A stretch of DNA of 64,000 nucleotides from Atopococcus tabaci (GCA_030535975.1 JAUNQW010000003.1:1-64000), one strand, 5' to 3'; shown: positions 28,162 to 37,987, numbered from the stretch's first letter. Program-made: numbers and translations. The notes: a model not told the origin generated them from the letters alone.

Positions 28162-29511
28162 TTATTCCCCTTTATTTTGCTCATTAATCGTCTCTACCTT
28201 TGCCTTCACTTTTCCATCGTGAAACTGGATCGTTATCTGGTCATCCTTTTCCAGTTCATGAGCGGATTTAATAATCTGGTCTTCTCTGATCGTAAAGTTA
28301 TAACCTCTTGCTAACGTTCCTAAAGGAGAAAGCAAATCTAAAGATGAAATCAACTGAGAAGTTTGGTGCTCCTTCATGTTTAAATAAAACTTAAATTGGC
28401 GGTGCAAGCCTTGAACTGTCCGAGCTGTCTGCTCCTGTGCCTCTGAGATCAGATCCTCCGGTCGAAAGCTTTTCATTTGATAATCAAATTTTTCCAGCCG
28501 AAGAGTCAGATCCTGCAAATAGGTCTGTGTATTCCGATGAAGTTCTTTTTCAGCAAGGTCTAAAGTTTGTGAACTCTGCTCGTATAGGCGTTCAGGCTGT
28601 TTAAATATGTAAGATTTCTCGCTTCTTTCTAATCTTTCAAATTGTTGTAATAAAAACTGGCGGTAGGTCTTATTCATCCTTGAAGTTAAGTTTTGTATAT
28701 TCAATATCTCCTCTTGTAAGACAGGTGTAGCTATCACCGCTGCTTCCGTTGGAGTGGACGCCCGGTAATCTGCTGCTAAATCTGCCAAAGTGGTATCCGT
28801 TTCATGTCCAACAGATGAAATAATCGGCGTAGAGGCTTCTGCTATAGCGCGGATGACTTCTTCTTCATTAAAAGCAAACAAGTCTTCAAAAGAACCGCCT
28901 CCTCGTCCGACTATTAAGACATCAAAACTCTTAGTTTGATCTGCTTTCTTAATATTCTCTGCTATAGAACGGCCGGCCTCACTGCCTTGAACGATAGTCG
29001 GATAAAGAACAAGCTCTACTAAAGGGTAGCGTTTTTGAACATTCAGCATAATGTCATGAATAACGGCTCCACTTGAACTTGTAATAATCCCAATACGCTT
29101 AGGAAAACGTGGGATTTTCTTTTTAGGGAGATCAAATAAGCCTTCTTTACTCAGTTTTTCTCTTCTTTCTTCAAAGAGCCGGTAAAGCTGTCCGATGCCA
29201 TCAGGCTCCATATGTTCAATTATAAGCTGATAATTCCCGCGCGGTTGGTAGACAGTTACCCGTCCGACAACTAAAACTTTGTCGCCATCCTTCGGTTGGA
29301 ATTTTATCTTTTGAAAGGCATAACGAAACATTACCACTGAAATCTGTGCATCTTCATCTTTTAATGTAAAGTATTGATGCCCTTTAGGATTGTTACGGCT
29401 AATATTTGAGATTTCACCCGTTAAATAAACCGTTTCTAAATAAGGATCTTGATCAAATTTTCGAGCCACATACTTGGTCAGCTGGCTCACTGTCAAATAT
29501 TTATCTGCCAT
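28162..29511 (-). CDS. xseA: Exodeoxyribonuclease VII large subunit
   Basis: This subunit carries the N-terminal OB-fold (TVSQLTKYVARKFD; LTGEIS) and the catalytic core with GRGGGSFEDL and the SSVGHETDTTLADLAAD motif, followed by a long coiled coil that binds XseB. I place the start at 29511 (MADKY) with AGGAGTGAAGG upstream; the ORF extends to 29544 without a better site. This gives 449 residues, near the family norm. A folD gene, often upstream in Bacillus, is absent. Confidence 0.95.
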   Translation of the reverse strand: MADKYLTVSQLTKYVARKFDQDPYLETVYLTGEISNISRNNPKGHQYFTLKDEDAQISVVMFRYAFQKIKFQPKDGDKVLVVGRVTVYQPRGNYQLIIEHMEPDGIGQLYRLFEERREKLSKEGLFDLPKKKIPRFPKRIGIITSSSGAVIHDIMLNVQKRYPLVELVLYPTIVQGSEAGRSIAENIKKADQTKSFDVLIVGRGGGSFEDLFAFNEEEVIRAIAEASTPIISSVGHETDTTLADLAADYRASTPTEAAVIATPVLQEEILNIQNLTSRMNKTYRQFLLQQFERLERSEKSYIFKQPERLYEQSSQTLDLAEKELHRNTQTYLQDLTLRLEKFDYQMKSFRPEDLISEAQEQTARTVQGLHRQFKFYLNMKEHQTSQLISSLDLLSPLGTLARGYNFTIREDQIIKSAHELEKDDQITIQFHDGKVKAKVETINEQNKGE

Positions 29512-29556
29512 AAGTCCTTCACTCCTTGAATAATAGACATACAAAAGAAGAGATTA

Positions 29557-30000
29557 CTAATGCATCTCTTCTGATTTGTTTTTGCTTTTAGCGATGTGGT
29601 CCAGTACTGCATTAATGAGCTGTTCAGATTTTTTATTACTAAACATTTTAGAAAGATTAATCATTTCATTAATTACTACTGCTGCCGGAGTGTCACCAAT
29701 AAAATTGATTTCTAAAACACCCATTCGCAATATTAAGACGTCCACACTATTTAATTGCTCAATTTTCCAATTTTTTAAATGTTGACTAATGAGAGAGTCT
29801 ATTTCAACTCGATGCTCCAATGCACCTTTTACCAATTCAATTAAAAATTCAGACTCCTGAAGTTCTGCAATATCATCCTCTTCGCCTGTAAAAGCATTCT
29901 TGACTGCCTGTTCAATGGTCAGATCAGTGTTTTTTTCAAAAAACAATTGATAGAGAGCTTGAAAAGCTTTTATTCGGGTCTCATGTCTGGATAATGCCAT
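29557..30000 (-). CDS. nusB: Transcription antitermination factor NusB
   Basis: This all-helical 147-residue protein binds boxA RNA with S10 in rRNA antitermination. The N-terminal SRHETRIKAFQALYQL and C-terminal NEMINLSKMFSNKKSEQLINAVL match the family. It overlaps the stop codon of the Asp23-family gene, indicating cotranslation. Confidence 0.94.
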   Translation of the reverse strand: MALSRHETRIKAFQALYQLFFEKNTDLTIEQAVKNAFTGEEDDIAELQESEFLIELVKGALEHRVEIDSLISQHLKNWKIEQLNSVDVLILRMGVLEINFIGDTPAAVVINEMINLSKMFSNKKSEQLINAVLDHIAKSKNKSEEMH

Positions 30001-30419
30001 TATTCTGTCACACTATGTTTTGCAAAATCAAAAGTTTCTGTGGTTTCACTTTTAGGAGGAACAATATCAACAATGTGGATATTGACTTCAGCTAAATCAA
30101 TTTCAGTCATGTATAAAACCTGGCTTTTAATATTATTTTGTATTTCCTTCACTACTTGTGGAATATTCACTCCATAGTGTAAGTAACAATAAACATCTAT
30201 AGCCAATTGGCCGTAGTCTGTTGTACTTAGACTAATTCCTTTTTGGTGATTTTTATGACCGAATAATTCGGTCACTCCAGTAGTGAAATTACCAGACATA
30301 CCTTCAACCCCGTCGATTTCATTCGTAGCAATACCTGAAATAATCTCTAATGTCTCTTGAGAAATTTCGATATCTCCTAAGCTTATATTTTTATCATTTG
30401 TAACCGTATTGTTATCCAT
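30000..30419 (-). CDS. Asp23/Gls24-family (DUF322) protein
   Basis: This 139-residue protein has the family pattern EISQETLEIISGIATNEI and GVNIPQVVKEIQNNIK. Homologues at this place (YqhY next to nusB) are thought to act in envelope or acetyl-CoA-related homeostasis; the exact role is unsettled. It shares one base with nusB and lies 25 bp after pepP. Confidence 0.9.
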   Translation of the reverse strand: MDNNTVTNDKNISLGDIEISQETLEIISGIATNEIDGVEGMSGNFTTGVTELFGHKNHQKGISLSTTDYGQLAIDVYCYLHYGVNIPQVVKEIQNNIKSQVLYMTEIDLAEVNIHIVDIVPPKSETTETFDFAKHSVTE

Positions 30420-30444
30420 TTTTTTCCTCCATTATTTTACACTT

Positions 30445-31506
30445 CTAAAGCTCTATAAATTCAATTGGTTCAGACATCAAATCTTTGCATCCTGATTCAG
30501 TAATCAACAGGTCATTTTCAATCCTAACACCGCCGAGGCCGGTAAGATAAATCCCCGGTTCATTTGTAATGACATTTTTAGACACAAAAAACTCATCGTT
30601 TCTCTGGGAAACACTTGGATTTTCATGAATCTCTAAGCCGATGCCATGCCCGGTTGTATGCCCAAATTGAGGTCCATAGCCTTTTTCACTGATATAATCC
30701 CTTGCAACGGCATCTAATTCAGCGCCGGTTATGTCTGGACCTGCGGCTTCTTTAACTAAAAGGTGAGCTTCTTTAACAATCTCATAGATTTTTTTTAATT
30801 CATCATCTACCTGGCCTATGGCAAAGGTTCGGGTCATATCCGATACATAACCTTTGTAGTAGCAGCCAAAATCAATAGTAATCAATTCATTGTTTTCTAT
30901 GATTTTCTCGCTGGCCACTCCGTGAGGCATAGCAGATCTATAGCCGCTGGCAACGATAGTATCAAAAGACAGACCACTTGCACCTTTACCTCTCATATAG
31001 AAATCCAGTTCATTAGCGACCTGCCTTTCAGTCATACCCGGTCGAATATAATTTAATATATATCGGAAGGCCTGTTCTGTAATTTTGATCGCGGCTTGGA
31101 TTAATTCTACTTCGCCGTCTTCTTTTACTTCACGCAGCGTTTCAACCAGGCCGCTTGAATTGATTAAATCACAATCTGTTACATCAGACAGCTCATCCCA
31201 TTGTGAAATAGTAATATGATCCTCTTCAATACCAATATAATCTACTTTTTCATGGATTGCTAGCTCTGCTACTGTTTCATATATCTTGCCTTTATGATCA
31301 ATAATTGTATAATCCGAAGCTTCTTCTTGAGCTTGTTGGGTATATCTCGAATCCGTAATAAAATAACCTTGATCTTGAGTGATAAAAGCTAATCCACTCG
31401 TTCCTGTAAATTTTGATACATATTTAAGATTGTATGAACTAGTAACTAGAATGCTTTCATAATCATTTTCTGCAAGTGCAGTTTGAATTTTACTTAGCCT
31501 TGTCAA
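30445..31506 (-). CDS. pepP: Xaa-Pro aminopeptidase-like M24 metallopeptidase
   Basis: The N-terminal creatinase-like domain (1-120) is followed by the pita-bread catalytic domain with metal ligands in TIDFGCYYKGYVSDMTRT, the histidine of GHTTGHGIGLEIHE, and the Glu residues of ITNEPGIYL and GGVRIENDLLIT. The length of 353 is typical of YqhT-type peptidases. The efp gene that usually follows in Bacillus is missing; the Asp23-type gene comes next. Confidence 0.93.
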   Translation of the reverse strand: MTRLSKIQTALAENDYESILVTSSYNLKYVSKFTGTSGLAFITQDQGYFITDSRYTQQAQEEASDYTIIDHKGKIYETVAELAIHEKVDYIGIEEDHITISQWDELSDVTDCDLINSSGLVETLREVKEDGEVELIQAAIKITEQAFRYILNYIRPGMTERQVANELDFYMRGKGASGLSFDTIVASGYRSAMPHGVASEKIIENNELITIDFGCYYKGYVSDMTRTFAIGQVDDELKKIYEIVKEAHLLVKEAAGPDITGAELDAVARDYISEKGYGPQFGHTTGHGIGLEIHENPSVSQRNDEFFVSKNVITNEPGIYLTGLGGVRIENDLLITESGCKDLMSEPIEFIEL

Positions 31507-31597
31507 AATATCACTCCTAAAAACTAAATGAGCTATTTTACACTCCCATTCAGTATAACAAAATCACCTTGAAAAATAAATATTTCTCAAGCATCAT

Positions 31598-31629
31598 AAA
31601 AAGGCTGGTCAAAATTGAACAGCCTTTTT
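31598..31629. terminator. Terminator downstream of comGG
   Basis: AAAAAGGCTG and CAGCCTTTTT arms with a 12-nt loop lie between comGG and pepP. On the minus strand it closes the comGC-GG unit. Confidence 0.82.
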
Positions 31630-31682
31630 GGTAGTCAGATATTTTTTTATTAGATGAATCTAGTTTTTATTGATTATTCAAA

Positions 31683-32069
31683 TTACTCCTGGTCTTCTTC
31701 TTTTGGTTCAGAATTACCTTCAGAAGGCTTAAGCTCTGGATTGGTGTCTAAATGCGGGCTGTCAATCATTTTGTCTGCCTGATAACCACTGGATAAATTG
31801 CCAATTAATTTATATTGTGTAGGGGGATAATATTCAACGGATACTTTTCCATGATTAAATACAAACTCATAATTTCCAGCCTCAACATTCGACTGTTGAA
31901 GAGTATTTTCTGTTAAATTAAACATTGTTTTTAATTTGTAACTGTCCATCAATACATGATTATTAGAGACAGCTGTCTTGATATAATAGCTGGCTCCTGT
32001 TAAAAGTGCACTCATTAAGAACATCAAGGTGAGGACTGTAGGTAAAATTGAACCTTTTTCTGAAGACAA
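31683..32069 (-). CDS. comGG: ComGG-like competence pseudopilus protein
   Basis: This 128-residue protein has a short hydrophilic start, a single hydrophobic helix beginning KGSILPTVLTLMFLMSALL, and a Pro/Glu-rich acidic tail. It lacks the canonical prepilin Glu, as ComGG proteins often do. The assignment rests on its place as last gene of the comGC-GG run, 6 bp after comGF, because ComGG sequences diverge strongly. Confidence 0.72.
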   Translation of the reverse strand: MSSEKGSILPTVLTLMFLMSALLTGASYYIKTAVSNNHVLMDSYKLKTMFNLTENTLQQSNVEAGNYEFVFNHGKVSVEYYPPTQYKLIGNLSSGYQADKMIDSPHLDTNPELKPSEGNSEPKEEDQE

Positions 32070-32075
32070 TATATT

Positions 32076-32567
32076 CTACTCCTTTTCACTCGATTCTTCT
32101 CTTTTTTCAATCGGTAGGACAGCTGCATACTGTTCTCCCGTTAAAAACTCAACATTGACATTAATGAGATTCTCTTCATAATTCTGATATTGAATACTTT
32201 TAACGTCCATCAATAAAGGCTGATGCCCTTCATAATTAACCTGCTTAACCACTCTTCCATTCCGTAAATAAATGTAGATCTTAGAGCCTTCATCCGAAGT
32301 AAAAAGTAACTCTCTGTTATCAGCTAATTCTAATTGATAGCCTTCTATTTCATAAGGTAATTGGTGTAAAAACACATGCCATTCCGCTTGTTTTTGATGG
32401 TCTATTTTAGGAATAACTGTTTGAATATTAAGAAGAAGACTATTCATTAAAAATAAGCTCAAACTGACTACAAACAAAGAAATCAGTGCTTCGATTAATG
32501 TAAACCCTTCATCATTATCTGGAGGATTTAATACTTTTAATCTCAACTTTTTCTTTAATTTTTCCAT
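32076..32567 (-). CDS. comGF: ComGF-like competence prepilin
   Basis: A type IV prepilin N-terminus (DEGFTLIEALISLFVVSLSL, Glu at +5 after the cleaved Gly) precedes a globular domain; the total is 163 residues. It overlaps the comGE reading frame by about 50 bp and has no strong ribosome-binding site, so it is probably translated by coupling. Confidence 0.82.
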   Translation of the reverse strand: MEKLKKKLRLKVLNPPDNDEGFTLIEALISLFVVSLSLFLMNSLLLNIQTVIPKIDHQKQAEWHVFLHQLPYEIEGYQLELADNRELLFTSDEGSKIYIYLRNGRVVKQVNYEGHQPLLMDVKSIQYQNYEENLINVNVEFLTGEQYAAVLPIEKREESSEKE

Positions 32568-32865
32568 TTTTATTTTTTATTGAAATGCTGTTTGGTTTAT
32601 ATTCAATATAAAACCGATAATCCCCAGACGATTTTTCCGATTTTTCTTTTGGATTGTCAGTCAGCGAGATATCGTGCATGCTTCTCATCATTTCAATTTT
32701 TTCCTTTCCTTCCTCATGCCTTTGCAAATGCATTGAGAAAAAGGGAACATATATAAGCAGCATCAATGAAACCAGGCTTAAGGATATAAGGCTTTCTAAC
32801 AATATATATCCATCAGACTGGTGTTCTTTGAATACGGTAACGACCATTTGAGATTTGGAAAACAA
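32515..32865 (-). CDS. comGE: ComGE-like competence prepilin
   Basis: The class III signal is relaxed (SDGYILLESLISLSLVSLM), followed by a short polar domain. I propose the TTG at 32865, which has AAAGGAG 9 nt upstream; the ORF is open upstream to 32907 and an ATG at 32847 lacks a ribosome-binding site. It overlaps comGD by about 50 bp, which is common in comG operons. Confidence 0.75.
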   Translation of the reverse strand: MFSKSQMVVTVFKEHQSDGYILLESLISLSLVSLMLLIYVPFFSMHLQRHEEGKEKIEMMRSMHDISLTDNPKEKSEKSSGDYRFYIEYKPNSISIKNKNGKIKEKVEIKSIKSSR

Positions 32866-33262
32866 TAGATAATTCTCCTTTGGATAAGTTAAAAGTAATA
32901 TTGCCAAATTTATTTGTTCGTCCAGTATAGGGTAAAAAATTAAAAAGAAAGGTATCGTTTCGAATTTTACTCACTGTTTCTGGATAATCTAATCTACTAG
33001 TGTAAGGATGCTCAGAATCACTGGGAACATTAAAAAATACTGCTTGGGAAGTGAATATGACTTGAGTTCTTAGACCAGAGGTTATAGCATACAGCTGCAT
33101 CTTATTCATTTCTGCTTCAACAGATGAAAAAAACATATCTTCTTCTATAGAAATGGCACTTTGTTTAGAATGGTAATAAGGCAGACTTGTCAGCAGTGAT
33201 ATTAAAAATAAAGTAATTAAAGCTTCTATTAAAGTAAAGCCTTGCTCATCTGAACTTTTCAT
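32813..33262 (-). CDS. comGD: ComGD-like competence prepilin
   Basis: This 149-residue minor pseudopilin has the processing site EQGFTLIEALITLFLISLL. The rest is beta-rich, with the polar pattern typical of GspH-like minor pilins. It lies 4 bp after comGC. Confidence 0.86.
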   Translation of the reverse strand: MKSSDEQGFTLIEALITLFLISLLTSLPYYHSKQSAISIEEDMFFSSVEAEMNKMQLYAITSGLRTQVIFTSQAVFFNVPSDSEHPYTSRLDYPETVSKIRNDTFLFNFLPYTGRTNKFGNITFNLSKGELSIVFQISNGRYRIQRTPV

Positions 33263-33266
33263 CTAA

Positions 33267-33599
33267 TCAAGGTCGAACAGTCAAGGTCACTTTTCCATTG
33301 GATAAAGCTAAGTTTTCTGTCGCTTCACTTAACTGATCCTGATTTAAGTAAGGATCTTCGCCACTGGCCAACTCTCCAAAAGTTGTCGGGGTACTTCCTG
33401 TATCCATTTTATAGAGGTCAACTTGTGTCTGTACTGTCGCTGCAAAGGCAGCATCACCTTTGGTTTCAGCAGAATCTTGATGTTTCGTGACATTGGGAAT
33501 AATCACTAAGAGCAGCAAACCTAAAACAAATAATACAATCAGCATTTCCAACAGGGTAAATCCTGTCTCATCTTCTTCGAATCGATGTAAAATCTTCAA
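33267..33599 (-). CDS. comGC: ComGC, major competence pseudopilin
   Basis: This is the main subunit of the DNA-uptake pseudopilus. The processing site ETGFTLLEMLIVLFVLGLLL is ideal, and the C-terminal half shows the family segment GDAAFAATVQTQVDLYKMD. The start is TTG at 33599 behind a very strong AAAGGAGG at 9 nt. Unusually, comGC is the first gene of its cluster: comGA and comGB are 7.5 kb away, so this group must have its own promoter. Confidence 0.92.
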   Translation of the reverse strand: MKILHRFEEDETGFTLLEMLIVLFVLGLLLLVIIPNVTKHQDSAETKGDAAFAATVQTQVDLYKMDTGSTPTTFGELASGEDPYLNQDQLSEATENLALSNGKVTLTVRP

Positions 33600-33687
33600 T
33601 ATTTATCTCCTCCTTTTATTTATTGGGCCCATCCTTAATATACGCAAGTAAGGCTTCTATTTTTTCTTTCATCCATTTTCATTCATT

Positions 33688-33740
33688 AAAAAAATCTATA
33701 ATAAGACAGAAGATTAAATCATTCTGGCTCATTATAGATT
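33688..33740 (-). terminator. Terminator after the sugar-binding lipoprotein gene
   Basis: On the minus strand AATCTATAAT and ATTATAGATT arms enclose a roughly 25-nt loop and are followed by TTTTTTTAA. It lies between the ABC operon and comGC. Confidence 0.6.
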
Positions 33741-33762
33741 AAAGATTTAAATATTTATAAGA

Positions 33763-35100
33763 TTACTCAGCTTCTGCTTCAACAATGGCATTAACTTCTG
33801 TAACCATTTGGTCTGTAGCTTCTTCAGCTGTTAAGTTACCAGTAACCAATTCATTCACTGTGTTGAATATTACTGTACTCATCTGAGTATAATATGAAGG
33901 TACGCCGTTAGGGAATGGTGATTCGACACGTTGAGACATGTCTAAGAAAACTTCTCCATGTTCACCCATCTTGCCTTCTTCATTTAACTTTTCTAAAAGA
34001 GAAATACGTGGAGGGTTCTGGCTTAATTCTTCATGTAACTTTTCTTGAGTTTCAGAAGATGTATACCATTTAACTAACTCACTTGCGGCCTCTTTGTTTT
34101 CACTTTGTGCAGATACACCTACTGCTTCTGTAAATGGAACTGTATTTTCAGCTAAAGCATCAATTCCAGGTAATTGGCCAGGTTGTACCTCTCCTACTAC
34201 TTGGGAATCTTCTTCACTTTCAATACGATTAACAAAACTAGAAGGCCCTATCATTGCGCTTGCTTCACCTAAGGTAATCTTAAAATACGCATCCATACCT
34301 GATGCATTTGTTAAAGCAGGATCTACTAAGTCTTTAGCATACAACTCTTCATATAAAGCCAAAGCATCTGCTGTTGCATCTTCATCTAATGTGCCATCCT
34401 CATTAAATGTCTGTCCACTTCTTGTCATCGTTAACCATAGGAATGTTGTGGTAGAGTTTTCTTCTGCTCCAGATGGAATAGAAACAGGATAATCTACAAC
34501 ACCAGCTTCTTTGATAGCTTCAGAATCTGCTATTAATTGATCCCATGTTTGAGGGAATCCCTCAATGCCTGCTTCGTCAAACATAGCTTCATTATAAAAA
34601 GCGATACGGAAATCATTGGCATAAGGAACCGCATAATAGTCACCATCTTTTTCAAATGTTTCTAAAGTCGGCATATCATCAATTGTTTCTTGGCTGATAT
34701 CTAATGGTTCTAACCAGCCGGCATCAGTAAACTCTCCCATCCATGCCCAGTCGACTTCGAAAACATCAGCTGCTGCATTTCCACCAGCTGCTGCAGTCGT
34801 GACTTTATTATGGATATCATCCCAGCTTGTCGGTTGAAGATCGACTGTAATTCCTGAGCTTTCTTCAAATTCAGCTAATAGTTCATCACTTGGTGCTCCC
34901 CAGTCTGGAATCATAAAGCTGACGGTCTCACCTTCACTTGAAGCCTCATCTGTTTCTTCTTCAGTATCACTTGTCTCTTCAGTCGTTTCATCCTCTGAGC
35001 TGCTATCAGATTCCGTAGTCGACGGCTGTCCACAGGCAGCAAGACCTATAAGTAAAAATAACCCTAAAAATAAAGCTAACATTCTTTTCATTAATTTCAT
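33763..35100 (-). CDS. Extracellular solute-binding lipoprotein of a carbohydrate-type ABC importer
   Basis: This family 1 solute-binding protein has a lipoprotein signal (LIGLAACG, lipid-modified Cys at about residue 23), a highly acidic Ser/Glu/Asp/Thr linker (about 26-55), then the two-lobe binding domain with PYANDFRIAFYNEAMFDEAG and GIEGFPQTWDQLI typical of sugar binders. The total of 445 residues is normal. It is the last gene of an operon with two MalFG-type permeases. The sugar cannot be named from the sequence. Confidence 0.9.
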   Translation of the reverse strand: MKLMKRMLALFLGLFLLIGLAACGQPSTTESDSSSEDETTEETSDTEEETDEASSEGETVSFMIPDWGAPSDELLAEFEESSGITVDLQPTSWDDIHNKVTTAAAGGNAAADVFEVDWAWMGEFTDAGWLEPLDISQETIDDMPTLETFEKDGDYYAVPYANDFRIAFYNEAMFDEAGIEGFPQTWDQLIADSEAIKEAGVVDYPVSIPSGAEENSTTTFLWLTMTRSGQTFNEDGTLDEDATADALALYEELYAKDLVDPALTNASGMDAYFKITLGEASAMIGPSSFVNRIESEEDSQVVGEVQPGQLPGIDALAENTVPFTEAVGVSAQSENKEAASELVKWYTSSETQEKLHEELSQNPPRISLLEKLNEEGKMGEHGEVFLDMSQRVESPFPNGVPSYYTQMSTVIFNTVNELVTGNLTAEEATDQMVTEVNAIVEAEAE

Positions 35101-35184
35101 TTTCTTCCTCCTTTATATTAAAAAGTTCACAATAATGCAGTATATTTCGCTGTAATCACCACCTCCATATTTTATTTTCCAACT

Positions 35185-36030
35185 TTATCCTTTGGTCGAA
35201 CCTTGAGATAAACCTGAAATCAAATATTTTCTAAAAATTATTGCAATAATACTAGGCGGCAAGATAGTGATTATACCCGACGCCGCAATCATCCCGTAAT
35301 TAATAGAATCCCGCCCCATAAAGTCTGCTAATACAAGAGTAACTACTTTGGTATTCTGTGAACTTGTCAGAATCAAGGGTATTTGATATTGACTCCAGCT
35401 TGATAAAAACATCAATAAAGTTGAGGTTAAGATAATGGGCCAAGCTAATGGTAAAACAATATCGATAAAAATACGCCCTTCATTGGCTCCTTCTACTTGA
35501 GCAGCTTCAAATAATTCTTTAGGTAAAGATTGAAAATAATTAATCATAATCCAGGTATTTAAAGGCAGAAAAGCTGTCACATAGATAACTGCTACCCATT
35601 TCAAATCATCTAAAAGTCCGTTGTTAGCAAATATAGCGTAAATAGGAACAATTGTCGCAAAAACAGGTATGATCATCGTCACCATTAAGGAGCTTATTAA
35701 AAATCTTCTTCCAGTAAATCGGAAGCGATAAAAAGCATAAGCTGTTATAAATGATAAAGGTACTCCGATTAAAATGGTTAAGCCGGCAGCCTTCAATGAA
35801 TTTAAAATGCCTTGAAAAACAGTTTTATGAGCACTGCTTGTCTGATCGAAAAGCTCTTGATAATTTCCAAAATAAAGATAGCTGGGCAATAGGTTAGTTG
35901 TACTGGCGAGCTGTTCACTTTCAGGTGTTACACTAATAATAAATGCCCACACAATAGGCCCCAATGTGAAGAAAACAAATACAATAACCGCAAGGACATA
36001 AATCACTCTCTTTGTTTTGAATTTACCCAT
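35185..36030 (-). CDS. ABC importer permease, MalG type
   Basis: Six membrane segments and the EAA coupling loop (EAAQVEGANEGRIFIDIVLP) identify a carbohydrate-type inner-membrane permease of 281 residues. The gene overlaps the MalF-type partner by 8 bp and precedes the binding-protein gene. Confidence 0.92.
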   Translation of the reverse strand: MGKFKTKRVIYVLAVIVFVFFTLGPIVWAFIISVTPESEQLASTTNLLPSYLYFGNYQELFDQTSSAHKTVFQGILNSLKAAGLTILIGVPLSFITAYAFYRFRFTGRRFLISSLMVTMIIPVFATIVPIYAIFANNGLLDDLKWVAVIYVTAFLPLNTWIMINYFQSLPKELFEAAQVEGANEGRIFIDIVLPLAWPIILTSTLLMFLSSWSQYQIPLILTSSQNTKVVTLVLADFMGRDSINYGMIAASGIITILPPSIIAIIFRKYLISGLSQGSTKG

Positions 36031-36904
36031 GATTGACCTCCTCTTGATTAGTCATCGAGGCAATATAAAAAACTCCAATTAAAGCTGACAAAATCATAAT
36101 GACATATGTAATAGCTGAACCAAAACCAAAGTTCATATAGGTAAAAAGGTTCATATAATTATAAATCAACAAGGTCTGATCACCTAATGTAAAGCCTACA
36201 AGTGAGACAATCTCGTCAAATACATTTAAGGCTGCAATAGTAATTTGCATGAGTATAATGATTAAGGATGATTTGATGATGGGCAGAGTAATGTCAAAGA
36301 AAGTTCGTATCATACCACTTCCTTCTACTTGAGAAACTTCATAGTAAGTTTGTGGAATATTTTGTAAATGAGAAAGTAGAATAATTGCGCACATAGGAAT
36401 CACTCGCCAAGAAACTACGATTGCGACAATAAGCATCACGGTCCAGGTCTGGTTAGCCCAAAGAATAGGAGTATCAATTATTCCTATCCCGATGAGTATT
36501 TTATTAATGAGTCCATAACCTGAATAAAAAATAAAATCCCAAATAATTCCATTCACTAATGGAGGAAGAGTCCAAGGTAAAATAGCAAATGCTGTCAATA
36601 TCGGTGTTACTTTTGTATGTTGGTTTAATATAAGTGCGATAAATATACTTCCAAAAAACGAAATAATAATAATAAAGACTGACATGAGTAAGGTGTTCTT
36701 TAAGGCAATATAGAAATTACTGTCATTAAAGACTTGAAAGTAATTGTCAAACCCTGTAAAAAATATACTATCAGGCTTAGTTAAGTTATATTCATACAAA
36801 CTAAACTCAAAAGTTCTTACGATAGGATAAAATACCAGACCTAACATGATAATTAACCCTGGAAGTAAGAGAAGCCAGGCTAACTTATTGTTCTTTTTCA
36901 GCAT
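36023..36904 (-). CDS. ABC importer permease, MalF type
   Basis: This 293-residue permease has six membrane segments and an EAA-like loop (EVSQVEGSGMIRTFFDITLP). It overlaps the downstream MalG-type gene by 8 bp and the upstream GNAT-like gene by 20 bp, so all are translationally coupled. Confidence 0.92.
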   Translation of the reverse strand: MLKKNNKLAWLLLLPGLIIMLGLVFYPIVRTFEFSLYEYNLTKPDSIFFTGFDNYFQVFNDSNFYIALKNTLLMSVFIIIISFFGSIFIALILNQHTKVTPILTAFAILPWTLPPLVNGIIWDFIFYSGYGLINKILIGIGIIDTPILWANQTWTVMLIVAIVVSWRVIPMCAIILLSHLQNIPQTYYEVSQVEGSGMIRTFFDITLPIIKSSLIIILMQITIAALNVFDEIVSLVGFTLGDQTLLIYNYMNLFTYMNFGFGSAITYVIMILSALIGVFYIASMTNQEEVNHG

Positions 36905-37811
36905 ACTGTTCCACCCTCTTCTTATCTATCAAGCCCGTACCTACTCCCATTTCTTCTGGATGATCTACAGCAAATCTTTGTAGGGATGTAAGAATATCTG
37001 TTTCATCAACCTCATCTGGCTCTTTATAAAAAATATACTTATATGGAATTCGCACATCTTGTTCTTGATCTACAATAGTAAAAAGCTCCATAAATTCTCG
37101 AATTTTACTGTTTTTATTCAGAAATTTTTTATTGTTAGGATAGAGCAGCCAAGATTTACAATAAAAATAATGATAGTCAAATTCAGGAAAATGTTTTTCG
37201 AAAAAATCCAGAGCTTGGGCAAACGATTCTATAGAAGCTTTTCGAGAGATATCTTGCCCATACATAATATGGACACTTATCAATTCTTCTAAATCTTTTG
37301 TTTCAACATACATCCTCTCGTAAGGTCCGGATTTTATTTTATTAACGTCTTCCTCCCGACTTATCATTTCAAACTGTAAGCTGCCCAACTTAAATATTTT
37401 CATATGATAGATTCGTGCAAGCCACATTTTATCTTCAGACGTCAAACCCAACTCATTATTGTTTTTTTGATAGGTTTCTAGCCGCCATTGTAAATCCATT
37501 AGGCTTGCCTCGTAAATATCAAGAGAAAGATTCTGCTCCTTATACTTGGCATGCAGAGGAACAAGCATCAGCAGATAAAGCTCAAAATCAATGGATACAA
37601 AATCTTTTTCCTGCTGATAATCAGCCTGAAAAAAAGAGCTTATTTTATCAGTAAGTTTGCCTTTGTTTTTTTGAAAGTAAGTCATAATATTCTTAATTTG
37701 AGTATCATTTATTATAAATTGAGATAAACTTTTTACCTCTTTTGTATACTCTTCTATTGAAAGATTATCTATATATTCTATATAATATGATGCAAGATTT
37801 TTACCAGTCAT
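36885..37811 (-). CDS. GNAT-like acyltransferase-domain protein (DUF5596 type)
   Basis: This soluble 308-residue protein resembles the acyltransferase-domain/GNAT_C proteins: the KLGSLQFEM segment, VHIMYGQDISRKASIESF, and the FPEFDYHYFYCKSWLLYP motif occupy the expected order at about residues 145-240. The biochemical function of that group is not established. It is the first gene of a carbohydrate ABC operon and overlaps the permease gene by 20 bp, so its product is probably made in fixed ratio with the transporter. It could modify the transported substrate or sense it; both are conjecture. Confidence 0.65.
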   Translation of the reverse strand: MTGKNLASYYIEYIDNLSIEEYTKEVKSLSQFIINDTQIKNIMTYFQKNKGKLTDKISSFFQADYQQEKDFVSIDFELYLLMLVPLHAKYKEQNLSLDIYEASLMDLQWRLETYQKNNNELGLTSEDKMWLARIYHMKIFKLGSLQFEMISREEDVNKIKSGPYERMYVETKDLEELISVHIMYGQDISRKASIESFAQALDFFEKHFPEFDYHYFYCKSWLLYPNNKKFLNKNSKIREFMELFTIVDQEQDVRIPYKYIFYKEPDEVDETDILTSLQRFAVDHPEEMGVGTGLIDKKRVEQYAEKEQ

Positions 37812-37987
37812 AAAATCTCCTCACTTTAACATATAATTAGTACTTTTATCATACACAATACTAAAAGAACTGTCTGTTTTCTCTTATTTAAAATTCCAAT
37901 AATAAAAAAGAGGGCTTTTATTTAAATGCACGAAAAATGAAGCATATGGTATGATTATAGGGATTATTTTGAGAAAAGGGTGATAGG

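Noticed and set aside
33600-33675. 18-codon ORF (ATG to TAA) just before comGC
   Set aside because: No ribosome-binding site and no clear relative; it ends where the comGC ribosome-binding site begins. A leader peptide is possible but unsupported.
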